Source: Bacteroidales bacterium (GTDB lineage Bacteria; Bacteroidota; Bacteroidia; Bacteroidales; P3). Taken from it: a stretch of 6,163 nucleotides of DNA. The notes under the pieces are model-generated. The model was given only the letters and a program-made list of their open reading frames with translations. It did no database searches and had not been told where the DNA came from. Below are positions 1-6,030 of the stretch, piece after piece; the first letter of the stretch is position 1; each line of letters opens with the position of its first letter. The stretch is taken from positions 1 to 6,163 of the forward strand of contig JAFWBF010000016.1 in the NCBI GenBank assembly GCA_017507285.1, written 5' to 3'. Made by a program: the position numbers and the translations under genes.

Positions 1-123
1 GAAGAAAATTCATCTACATTCCGAGGGAATTTTGAGGTGGTATATCGGCCGAAAATTGATGGTATACCATTATTCCAATTACACCCTATCGTGAATAGAT
101 TTATGATAGGGTATAAATTTTAA
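1..123 (+). CDS. C-terminal end of a probable outer-membrane beta-barrel protein (partial)
   Basis: Frame 1 is open from the first base to a TAA at 121-123, giving 40 residues of a gene that begins outside the window. The last residues read VNRFMIGYKF. The final Phe, with hydrophobic or aromatic residues at -3 (Tyr), -5 (Ile) and -7 (Phe), is the classic C-terminal beta-strand signature recognised by the BAM machinery in outer-membrane barrels. The residues before it (GNFEVVYRP, then PLFQLHP) also look like strand-turn-strand. Frame 2 is open to 94 but gives a less protein-like sequence, and frame 3 is stopped at 31-33. The family cannot be named from 40 residues. That this is a barrel protein is inference from the end signature alone. 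Confidence 0.5.
   Translation, partial: EENSSTFRGNFEVVYRPKIDGIPLFQLHPIVNRFMIGYKF
83..116 (+). terminator. Hairpin, possible intrinsic terminator of the upstream gene
   Basis: ACCCTATC (83-90) pairs perfectly with GATAGGGT (105-112). The inner bases GTGAA (91-95) and TTTAT (100-104) continue the helix with two G-U wobbles, giving 13 pairs around a four-base loop (TAGA, 96-99). The downstream bases ATAAATTTTAATT are U-rich but not a clean U-tract, and only four pairs are G-C, so termination strength is uncertain. The stem lies inside the last codons of the upstream reading frame, whose TAA is at 121-123. No long T-run follows the stem on the minus strand, so a plus-strand role is more likely. 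Confidence 0.45.
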
Positions 124-273
124 TTCATCCAACGGGTAAAAGAAATATTTTTTGATTATTGAGGATGCGAAAAAACTATCCTTGTAACTAAGCGTGTTAA
201 AGTTAGTTGAAATATGAATTACATATTTTTTTGTCGAAAAAAGATATGTTTGACAGATTATCCGGAGGTAGAA
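124..273. other. AT-rich intergenic spacer without a recognised gene
   Basis: This stretch lies between the upstream stop codon and the acyltransferase promoter. An in-frame TTG at 207 and an ATG at 246 could extend the acyltransferase reading frame upstream, but the extra residues do not resemble the family and would overlap the promoter. A weak promoter-like pair, TTTG at 151-154 and TATCCTTG at 177-184, has 22-base spacing and one mismatch, so I do not call it. I see no tRNA, small RNA or riboswitch fold. Confidence 0.6.
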
Positions 274-305
274 TTTGCGTAATCGGATATATTTTTGTAC
301 TTTTG
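274..305 (+). promoter_or_regulatory. Bacteroidetes-type promoter for the acyltransferase operon
   Basis: TTTG at 274-277 (the -33 box) is followed after 20 bases by TACTTTTG at 298-305, a full match to the -7 consensus TAnnTTTG. An overlapping second TAnnTTTG match (TATTTTTG, 290-297) has the wrong spacing for this -33 box. Transcription would start near 310-315, giving a leader of about 20 bases before the ATG at 333. Because the promoter lies inside the longest possible acyltransferase reading frame, it argues strongly that translation starts at 333 and not further upstream. Confidence 0.7.
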
Positions 306-318
306 CAAATTAATTTGC
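305..318. promoter_or_regulatory. 14-bp perfect palindrome at the promoter start region (candidate operator)
   Basis: GCAAATTAATTTGC is its own reverse complement. It begins on the last base of the -7 box and covers the expected transcription start, a position typical of repressor operators. Its half-site AATTTGC also occurs at 272-278, overlapping the -33 box, and the longer 9-mer AATTTGCGT is repeated exactly at 272-280 and 312-320, 40 bp apart. Part of the similarity comes from the TTTG of the promoter boxes, so regulation is inference. No regulator gene is visible in the window. Confidence 0.4.
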
Positions 319-332
319 GTGTATACATACTG

Positions 333-1199
333 ATGAAAGAAGAACAAGTCGAACATATAGAGATAACGCCTAATTTTATTGATTTAGACAAGGTTATTGC
401 GAGTAAAAGTCCGTCGTTACAAAAGAAAATGCCACGTTTTTTGATGCGTTGGCTCAATAAATTATTGCATGTTGATGAGATAAATTATTATTTATACCTC
501 TATCGCGACAAGTTTGGACCCGATTTTACCGATGCCATCCTAACCGAAGCATTGTCGGTACATATCGAGGTGGTAAACCCCGGCAATATACCGCAAACTG
601 CCAATCCGCTTTTGGTGGGCAATCATCCTCTGGGGGGTGTTGACGGTATGGCACTGATAAACGAGATAGGCAAAATACGTCGCGACATACTTTTTCCGGT
701 CAACGACTTCCTGCTTTACCTTCCGGGGTTGAGAGAGAATTTTATTCCCATTAACAAGGTGGGTCGAAACTCGTCGAACCTCAATGCATTGGAGGAGGCG
801 TTTAAGGAAAACAATGCACTGCTGTATTTCCCGGCAGGATTATGCTCCAGAAAGCAAAAGGGCGAAATCAAAGATTTGGAATGGAAAAAGACTTTTATAA
901 AGAAAGCTGTTCAATATCATAGAGATATAACTCCGGTGTATGTTGATGCCAAAAACACCAACCGCTTTTACAATATTGCCAATTTGCGAAAAAAAATAGG
1001 AATAAAGTTTAATATCGAAATGGCATTGCTACCCGATGAGATGTTTAGGCAACGGGGCAAGACCATTCGCTTGGTGTTTGGAAAACCAATAGCCTATACC
1101 ACATTCGACGATAGGCGTACCGATTTGCAGTGGGCTGCATTGGTGCGTGAGCATGTTTATAAATTGAAAGAAAATCCTGATTTGGAATTTAAAATATAG
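333..1199 (+). CDS. glsA: PlsC-type lysophospholipid/acyl-amino-acid O-acyltransferase, probable glycine-lipid O-acyltransferase (GlsA/OlsA-like)
   Basis: This 288-residue membrane-associated acyltransferase probably adds the second, ester-linked acyl chain to an N-acyl amino acid (glycine or serine type), the final step of aminolipid synthesis. The N-terminal 75 residues (KKMPRFLMRWL, HVDEIN) match the leader typical of OlsA/hemolysin-like acyltransferases. The catalytic block is NHPLGGVDG, with His98 and Asp104. It has five residues between His and Asp instead of the usual four of HX4D. The second block is FPAGLCSRKQKG (166-177), where the Glu of the common FPEG motif is Ala. There is no signal peptide or clear membrane helix. 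I chose the ATG at 333 because the promoter and palindrome lie upstream of it and the longer in-frame starts add non-family sequence. No Shine-Dalgarno is present, as is usual in this phylum. The N-acyltransferase gene begins 5 bases downstream. The family is clear. The glycine-lipid assignment rests on that neighbour, and a phospholipid role remains possible. Confidence 0.82.
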   Translation: MKEEQVEHIEITPNFIDLDKVIASKSPSLQKKMPRFLMRWLNKLLHVDEINYYLYLYRDKFGPDFTDAILTEALSVHIEVVNPGNIPQTANPLLVGNHPLGGVDGMALINEIGKIRRDILFPVNDFLLYLPGLRENFIPINKVGRNSSNLNALEEAFKENNALLYFPAGLCSRKQKGEIKDLEWKKTFIKKAVQYHRDITPVYVDAKNTNRFYNIANLRKKIGIKFNIEMALLPDEMFRQRGKTIRLVFGKPIAYTTFDDRRTDLQWAALVREHVYKLKENPDLEFKI

Positions 1200-1204
1200 A
1201 TACT

Positions 1205-2266
1205 ATGGATTTGAGCTATGTAATACCTCCCGTGGATAGGGAACTGATAAAAAAAGAATTGACAAGTCGGATATTTTTGCGGAAGACCAACTTTGGCAAC
1301 CGTGAGATATATGTAACCACAGCACATATTTCGCCCAACATCATGCGCGAGATTGGGAGGTTGCGTGAACTGAGTTTTGCTGCCGAAGGTGGCGGAACGG
1401 GCAAGGAAGTAGACATAGACGAGTTTGATATGGCTCCGGAACCATACTGCTACAAGCAGCTTTTTGTGTGGAGTCCGGAAGATGAAGAGATAGTGGGAGG
1501 GTACCGTTTTATACACGGCTCCGACATAGCCCGCAAGCCCGATGGTACGCTGATGAGTGCTACTGCCGAGCTGTTTCATTTTACCGATTATTTTATAGAT
1601 AGCTATATGCCTGATATGGTGGAACTGGGACGCTCATTTGTTCAGCCAATGTTTCAGCCTACGGTCAACTTCCGAAAGGGTATGTATTCGTTGGACAACC
1701 TTTGGGACGGCCTTGGTGCCATAGCTATTGAGATTCCGACAATGAAGTACTTCTTTGGAAAAATAACTATGTATCCACAAATGAACCGTAAGGCTAAGGA
1801 TTATATTTTGTACTTCTATCAAAAACATTTCCCCGACCGCGAAGGTTTGGTAAGGCCTTTCGAACCGATGAAAATACAGTCGGACTACGACGAATTGGTA
1901 AATCTTTTCAATGGACGCAATTACAAGGAGGACTATCAGATACTTGTACGTTCGGTGAGGGAATTGGACTCGGCTGTGCCACCGCTGGTAAACGCCTATA
2001 TGAACCTTTCGTCTACAATGATGTCGTTTGGCACTGCCATAAACCACGAGTTTGGAGGCGTTGACGAGACGGGAATACTTATAACCCTTCAGGACATATA
2101 TCCGGCCAAAAAGGAGCGACACCTAAACTCGTACGAGAAAAAAAACAATTTGTTTAAACGTTTGCAGTTCTTTGCCACAAACAGAGAGCGACGTAAGGTT
2201 GCTGCCGAAAAAGATAAGGAAAACAAAGGTTTGTTTGGACGAAGGCAGGCAAAACGAAACAATTAA
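1205..2266 (+). CDS. glsB: GNAT-like acyl-amino-acid N-acyltransferase (GlsB/OlsB-like)
   Basis: This 353-residue protein resembles OlsB/GlsB enzymes (hemolysin-type Acetyltransf_5 family), which transfer a 3-hydroxyacyl chain from acyl carrier protein to the amino group of an amino acid, giving a lyso-aminolipid. Bacteroides GlsB acts on glycine, whereas OlsB in proteobacteria acts on ornithine. Diagnostic segments are RELSFAAEG (54-62), DIDEFD (70-75), IVGGYRF (96-102, the acyl-carrier binding strand region) and VELGRSFV (139-146). After the catalytic fold the protein has a helical region and a strongly basic C-terminal tail (about 312-353, rich in Lys and Arg), which may help it dock on the inner face of the membrane. 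The start ATG lies 5 bases after the acyltransferase stop, in a different frame, so translational coupling is likely. No separate promoter is seen. The substrate amino acid cannot be read from the sequence. Confidence 0.82.
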   Translation: MDLSYVIPPVDRELIKKELTSRIFLRKTNFGNREIYVTTAHISPNIMREIGRLRELSFAAEGGGTGKEVDIDEFDMAPEPYCYKQLFVWSPEDEEIVGGYRFIHGSDIARKPDGTLMSATAELFHFTDYFIDSYMPDMVELGRSFVQPMFQPTVNFRKGMYSLDNLWDGLGAIAIEIPTMKYFFGKITMYPQMNRKAKDYILYFYQKHFPDREGLVRPFEPMKIQSDYDELVNLFNGRNYKEDYQILVRSVRELDSAVPPLVNAYMNLSSTMMSFGTAINHEFGGVDETGILITLQDIYPAKKERHLNSYEKKNNLFKRLQFFATNRERRKVAAEKDKENKGLFGRRQAKRNN

Positions 2267-2290
2267 AACTGGCAAAATAACAATTAGTCT

Positions 2291-2899
2291 ATGGATATAA
2301 AAACGGCAACATTTGCGGTAAGCAATTCGACATACAAAAAATGTCCCAAACCCGACAAGCCGGAGTATGCTTTTATAGGCCGCTCCAATGTGGGAAAGTC
2401 GTCGCTTATCAATATGCTGGTAGGCAACAAAACTTTGGCAAAAACCGGAGCCAAGCCGGGAAAGACACAGCTGATAAATCACTTTGAGATAAACCATTCG
2501 TGGTTCTTGGTGGATTTGCCGGGATATGGCTATGCCCGCATTTCGAAAACCTCGAGGGAGAAGTGGTCCAAAATGATAGAGGAGTATTTGCTTTATCGCG
2601 AGAATTTGATGAATGTGTTTCTGCTTATAGATTCGCGTATACCGCCCCAAGCTATTGATTTGGACTTTATAAATTTTCTTGGCCTCAACGGGATACCATT
2701 CACCATAGTGTTTACAAAAATAGACAAGGGCAAGCAACGGGAGGTGGATGCCAACATTGCCGTTTTTAGGAAGCGTTTGCTCGAAACATGGGAGGAAGTG
2801 CCGCTGATGCTTCGCTCGTCGTCGGTAACGCTGAAGGGAAAAGATGAGATACTGAGTTTGATAGACAAAATAAATCCATTATTTGAAAATATTGAATAG
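2291..2899 (+). CDS. engB: Ribosome-assembly GTPase EngB/YihA/YsxC
   Basis: This 202-residue cytoplasmic GTPase belongs to the TrmE-Era-EngA-YihA-Septin class and is needed for late assembly of the 50S ribosomal subunit in bacteria studied. All G motifs are present: P-loop GRSNVGKSS (30-38), PGKTQ with switch-I Thr59, DLPGYGYA (75-82), TKID (142-145), and an SS(S) G5 segment near residues 176-178. The length and the KCP..PEYAFIG lead-in are typical of Bacteroidales orthologues, so the start at 2291 is well supported. It sits 24 bases after the N-acyltransferase and 39 before the PBP4 gene, with no promoter-like element in either gap. It is therefore probably expressed from the acyltransferase promoter, although an internal promoter inside the preceding gene cannot be excluded. 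Of the 19 Ile codons, 14 are ATA by hand count. Confidence 0.95.
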   Translation: MDIKTATFAVSNSTYKKCPKPDKPEYAFIGRSNVGKSSLINMLVGNKTLAKTGAKPGKTQLINHFEINHSWFLVDLPGYGYARISKTSREKWSKMIEEYLLYRENLMNVFLLIDSRIPPQAIDLDFINFLGLNGIPFTIVFTKIDKGKQREVDANIAVFRKRLLETWEEVPLMLRSSSVTLKGKDEILSLIDKINPLFENIE

Positions 2900-2938
2900 C
2901 AATACAAAAAAACGAACAATACTACTGAACAAAAAACT

Positions 2939-4384
2939 ATGAGAATAAATAAAAAAATAATACTTTCGGTTGTAGGTGTAGCTCTGTCTATGATGGTGGT
3001 GGCACAGCAAAATGTGGCCGATTACGTAAAAAAAATGGTTGAAGAACCGGATTTTGAATCGGCAATGGTAGGTATATCCATTTATAATGCTACAACCGGA
3101 GAAAACATCTATAGTTATAATGAAAACAAGTCGTTGATACCGGCATCGATACAAAAGCTTTTAACCACGAGCGCGGGTTTTGAGGAGTTGGGCGCCAATT
3201 TTCGCTTCAGAACCTCTATAGGCTATGTGGGCGAGCTGGACAAGAAAGGACTACTACAGGGCGATGTGGTTATCGTTGGTGGTGGCGACCCTATTTTGGG
3301 TTCGTACCGCTACAAGCAAACGGCTATAGATTCGGTTTTTGCCAAATGGTATGAAATATTATCGGTTATGGGAGTGAAGGTTATAGGTGGGCATCTTAGT
3401 TTCGACGCTTCGATATACGACGATAGGCCACTGCACGATAGTTGGATGTGGGGCGATATAGGAAACTACTACGGCTGTGGTGTGCATGGGCTTAATATTC
3501 ATGAAAACATGTACTTTGCACATTTTGATGCCGGCTCTGCTTTGAACCAAAAAGCTACCCTTGCAAATGTTACTCCCAAGGATATAAATCTGATAAGCGA
3601 AGTGAATGTTACTACAGGCGAGAGCGGTAGTGGCGATAGGGTGGTGATATATGGGCCACCGATTGATAATGTGCGATTATGCACAGGTACTGTGCCTTTA
3701 GGTAAAAAGAATTTCAAAATAAGGGGTAGTTTGCCAAATCCGCCCAAAACTTGTGCCGAACTGTTTGCAAAGTATTTAAATAAGAATGGTATAGCAGTGG
3801 CAGATGATGTGGTTGAAAATTCGACAAACAAACGTGACATAACAATGGTATTTGACTACTATTCTCCAAGCTATGCCGAAATAGTTGCTTACGCCAATCA
3901 GACAAGTAACAATATTTACGTTGAAAGTATATACAAATACTTGGGATATAAAAAATATAAGATAGGAACTTTTGAGACAGGTAGCCGAGCAATAACCGAT
4001 TACTTAAAGCTTCATAATCTATCAACCAAAGGAGTACGTATAGTGGATGGTAGTGGCCTATCAAGGATGAATATGATGACGGCGCGGTTTATGACCGACT
4101 TTTTGACCGAGGTGTCGAAACAACCATATTATGCTGATTACTTAGAAACATTATCGCAGATAGGAAAAAGTGGAACGGCAAAGAATATGCTTAAAAATAC
4201 GAATCTAAAAAGGGATATATATATAAAGAGTGGAAGTATGAATGGGATAAAATCCTATGCCGGATATATTGTTGGTAACAATGGCGATGTGATAACCTTC
4301 TGCTTTATGGTAAACAACTTTAAGTGTTCGGGTACTAAAGTGGGCAAAAAATTGGAGCAGATATTGCTGATGTTGATTGACTAG
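2939..4384 (+). CDS. dacB: D-alanyl-D-alanine carboxypeptidase/endopeptidase, PBP4 type (peptidase family S13)
   Basis: This 481-residue exported serine peptidase trims stem peptides (carboxypeptidase) and cuts D-Ala-mDAP cross-links (endopeptidase) in periplasmic peptidoglycan. A signal peptide covers residues 1-22 (basic RINKK, hydrophobic core, cleavage after VVA before QQ). The three penicillin-binding motifs are visible: SIQK with nucleophile Ser70 and Lys73, SNN at 323-325, and KSGS from 430, where most relatives have KTGS. Other S13 landmarks are VVIVGGGDPIL, the WMWGDIGNYYG segment, VDGSGLSR around residue 370, and GKSGTAK just before the third motif. The length is close to E. coli PBP4 (477). 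It follows engB by 39 bases, in the same frame but separated by a TAG. A new promoter-like element begins right after its stop, and no terminator hairpin is visible there. Confidence 0.93.
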   Translation: MRINKKIILSVVGVALSMMVVAQQNVADYVKKMVEEPDFESAMVGISIYNATTGENIYSYNENKSLIPASIQKLLTTSAGFEELGANFRFRTSIGYVGELDKKGLLQGDVVIVGGGDPILGSYRYKQTAIDSVFAKWYEILSVMGVKVIGGHLSFDASIYDDRPLHDSWMWGDIGNYYGCGVHGLNIHENMYFAHFDAGSALNQKATLANVTPKDINLISEVNVTTGESGSGDRVVIYGPPIDNVRLCTGTVPLGKKNFKIRGSLPNPPKTCAELFAKYLNKNGIAVADDVVENSTNKRDITMVFDYYSPSYAEIVAYANQTSNNIYVESIYKYLGYKKYKIGTFETGSRAITDYLKLHNLSTKGVRIVDGSGLSRMNMMTARFMTDFLTEVSKQPYYADYLETLSQIGKSGTAKNMLKNTNLKRDIYIKSGSMNGIKSYAGYIVGNNGDVITFCFMVNNFKCSGTKVGKKLEQILLMLID

Positions 4385-4391
4385 AATGGAA

Positions 4392-4423
4392 GTTGCCTTT
4401 ATAGATTTTTAATATTAGTTTTG
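4392..4423 (+). promoter_or_regulatory. Probable promoter for the thioredoxin-fold gene
   Basis: GTTG at 4392-4395 (one mismatch to TTTG) is followed after 20 bases by TAGTTTTG at 4416-4423, a perfect TAnnTTTG. It begins 8 bases after the PBP4 stop codon. Transcription would start near 4430, leaving an AT-rich leader of about 90 bases before the ATG at 4520. Confidence 0.55.
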
Positions 4424-4476
4424 TACTCCTATTTTGCAATAATTGAGTCGTAGAAACTGTAGAAAAGATAAAGACT

Positions 4477-4492
4477 AATATATAAATATATT
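4477..4492. repeat. AT-only inverted repeat in the leader of the thioredoxin-fold gene
   Basis: AATATAT (4477-4483) and ATATATT (4486-4492) form a near-continuous palindrome with two central bases. It contains no G-C pairs, so the RNA hairpin would be weak. It may simply reflect an unstructured AT-rich leader, which helps translation in a phylum that relies little on Shine-Dalgarno pairing. Confidence 0.3.
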
Positions 4493-4519
4493 GTATTATA
4501 AAAAACCAATAAGCAGGAT

Positions 4520-6001
4520 ATGATAAATAAGAAAGTATTGCTATGCATGATGTTGATCACCGCTATATGTGGAACAAGTGCTTATGCGTCGAAGAAGGAT
4601 TCGAAGAAAAAAGGATATAAGTTTACGATTACGATAAACAATACCACAGATAGTGTTATCTATCTGGGGCAGTATTACAAAAAGAATCAGTATGCAATAG
4701 ATACGGCCTACATTAATAAAAAAGGGCAATTTGTGTTTGAGGAAAAAGAAAAGGAACTGAAACCGGGGCTGTACTTTTTTACAGACAACAAGAATAAGTT
4801 GGCAGAATTTACGGTAGGCAACGAACCACGAGACTATAAATTTTTTACCGATGATGCAAACTGGACTTTACACATGGAGATTAAAGGCTCAAAGGATAAT
4901 GAAAAATTTATGGAGTATCAGCAGATACGTAGGGAAATGAACATGGCATTGGACGAAGCCCGACAAAAATATACCGATGAGGAGTTTAAGGCCTATCGAA
5001 AGGAGCAAGGAAAGAGGTTGGATAGTATAAATACGGCTTTTGTTGCTCAAAATCCCGAGCATATATTGTCTATAATTATGTCGGCAACCAAGGAAATTGA
5101 TGTGCCTACTGTGGATTCGGCCGGCAACCCACTAAGCGACAGACAGCAGTATGAATACTATGCCACACACTATTTTGACAATATGGCATTGGACAACGAA
5201 GCTATCCTTCGTACTCCCAAATATGTTTTTTACGATAGAGTTGAACGCTATTTCGACCAGGTGATAAACGGTGCCACTCCCGAAATGATATGTAAATATG
5301 CCGATATGCTGTTGGAAAAGGCTCGTCCGGCAAATGATGTGTTTAAATACCTAGTGCTATACATTGCCGAAAAATATTTGCAAAGCAATATTATGTCGTA
5401 TGATGCTATATATGTCCACATGATAGAGAAGTATTATATGTCCGGCGATGCTTTTTGGGCTAGCCCCTCGGATATAGATTTCGAAACAAAACGAGCAATG
5501 ACATGGAAAAAGCTACTGATAGGCGAGAAGGCTCCGGAACTTATACTTAAAAATCAGGAGGGTGTATGGCACTCCTTCTATGACATACCAAACAAGTATA
5601 CCCTGCTTATATTTTGGGCTCCTTCGTGCGGACATTGTGCTACAATAATTCCTGCACTATACAAGTTCTATGACGAATACAAGGATGTTTATGACATTGG
5701 AACCTTTGCCATAAATACAGATATAGGTCCGGAAGATGTGGAGAAATGGAAAAAATATATAAAGGACAAAGGTTTGAATTGGGATAACTACAATGGCGGT
5801 GAAGCCAACGTGGATTGGCACGAAGTGTACGACATTATTTCTACTCCGGTGATATATTTGTTAGACAAGGACAAGAAGATTGTTGGGAAAAAACTAGATG
5901 CCGACATACTGAAGAAACTATTTGAAATATTGGAACCAGAGAAAACAAGAATTGCTAATGAGCAAAAAGCCACTCAAACAGAGGTGAAAGAGAATAAATA
6001 G
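4520..6001 (+). CDS. Exported thioredoxin-fold (TlpA/ResA-like) protein with DUF4369-like N-terminal region
   Basis: This 493-residue envelope protein has a C-terminal thioredoxin domain. A signal peptide (1-23, cleavage after AYA) precedes a beta-rich region at about 34-115 that resembles the DUF4369 domain of Bacteroidetes thiol-disulfide proteins. Next comes a long helical region of about 130-330 that may correspond to DUF5106. The TlpA-like domain starts near IGEKAPEL (about residue 337). Its redox motif is WAPSCGHC, with Cys370 and Cys373, and Thr442-Pro443 gives the conserved cis-proline. The two Cys in the signal region (9, 17) do not sit in a convincing lipobox, so it is probably soluble in the periplasm. 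The likely role is thiol-disulfide exchange with an unknown partner: inference from the fold. It has its own promoter-like element upstream and is followed after 29 bases by the M3 peptidase gene, a likely co-transcript. Domain borders are by eye. Confidence 0.85.
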   Translation: MINKKVLLCMMLITAICGTSAYASKKDSKKKGYKFTITINNTTDSVIYLGQYYKKNQYAIDTAYINKKGQFVFEEKEKELKPGLYFFTDNKNKLAEFTVGNEPRDYKFFTDDANWTLHMEIKGSKDNEKFMEYQQIRREMNMALDEARQKYTDEEFKAYRKEQGKRLDSINTAFVAQNPEHILSIIMSATKEIDVPTVDSAGNPLSDRQQYEYYATHYFDNMALDNEAILRTPKYVFYDRVERYFDQVINGATPEMICKYADMLLEKARPANDVFKYLVLYIAEKYLQSNIMSYDAIYVHMIEKYYMSGDAFWASPSDIDFETKRAMTWKKLLIGEKAPELILKNQEGVWHSFYDIPNKYTLLIFWAPSCGHCATIIPALYKFYDEYKDVYDIGTFAINTDIGPEDVEKWKKYIKDKGLNWDNYNGGEANVDWHEVYDIISTPVIYLLDKDKKIVGKKLDADILKKLFEILEPEKTRIANEQKATQTEVKENK

Positions 6002-6030
6002 AAACAGAATAATAAATTATACAAAAAAAC

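Noticed and set aside
151..184. Second promoter-like pair TTTG / TATCCTTG ahead of the main promoter
   Set aside because: The spacing of 22 bases and a mismatch in the -7 box make it much weaker than the element at 274-305.
207..332. Upstream extension of the acyltransferase starting at TTG 207 or ATG 246
   Set aside because: The extra residues do not match the family, and the segment holds the promoter and expected transcription start, so it cannot be translated from this transcript.
2123..2737. Long minus-strand open frame (204 codons) opposite engB, adjoining further minus-strand frames at 1634-2122 and 1157-1579
   Set aside because: The translations are rich in Cys, His, Tyr and Arg with no family resemblance, and they lie exactly antisense to well-recognised proteins. 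They are explained by the codon choice of the sense genes, which rarely use TTA, CTA or TCA.
2897..2941. Possible TAG read-through joining engB and the PBP4 gene, since the ATG at 2939 is in the same frame with 13 sense codons between
   Set aside because: Such a short stop-free gap is expected by chance. PBP4 begins with a good signal peptide that would be useless when internal. Read-through of the TAGs at 1197 and 5999 quickly meets TGA, arguing against a recoded TAG.
4385..4453. Open stretch of 22 codons in frame after the PBP4 stop
   Set aside because: It has no start codon of its own and an unremarkable composition, and it overlaps the promoter-like element. It is a chance opening in AT-rich DNA.
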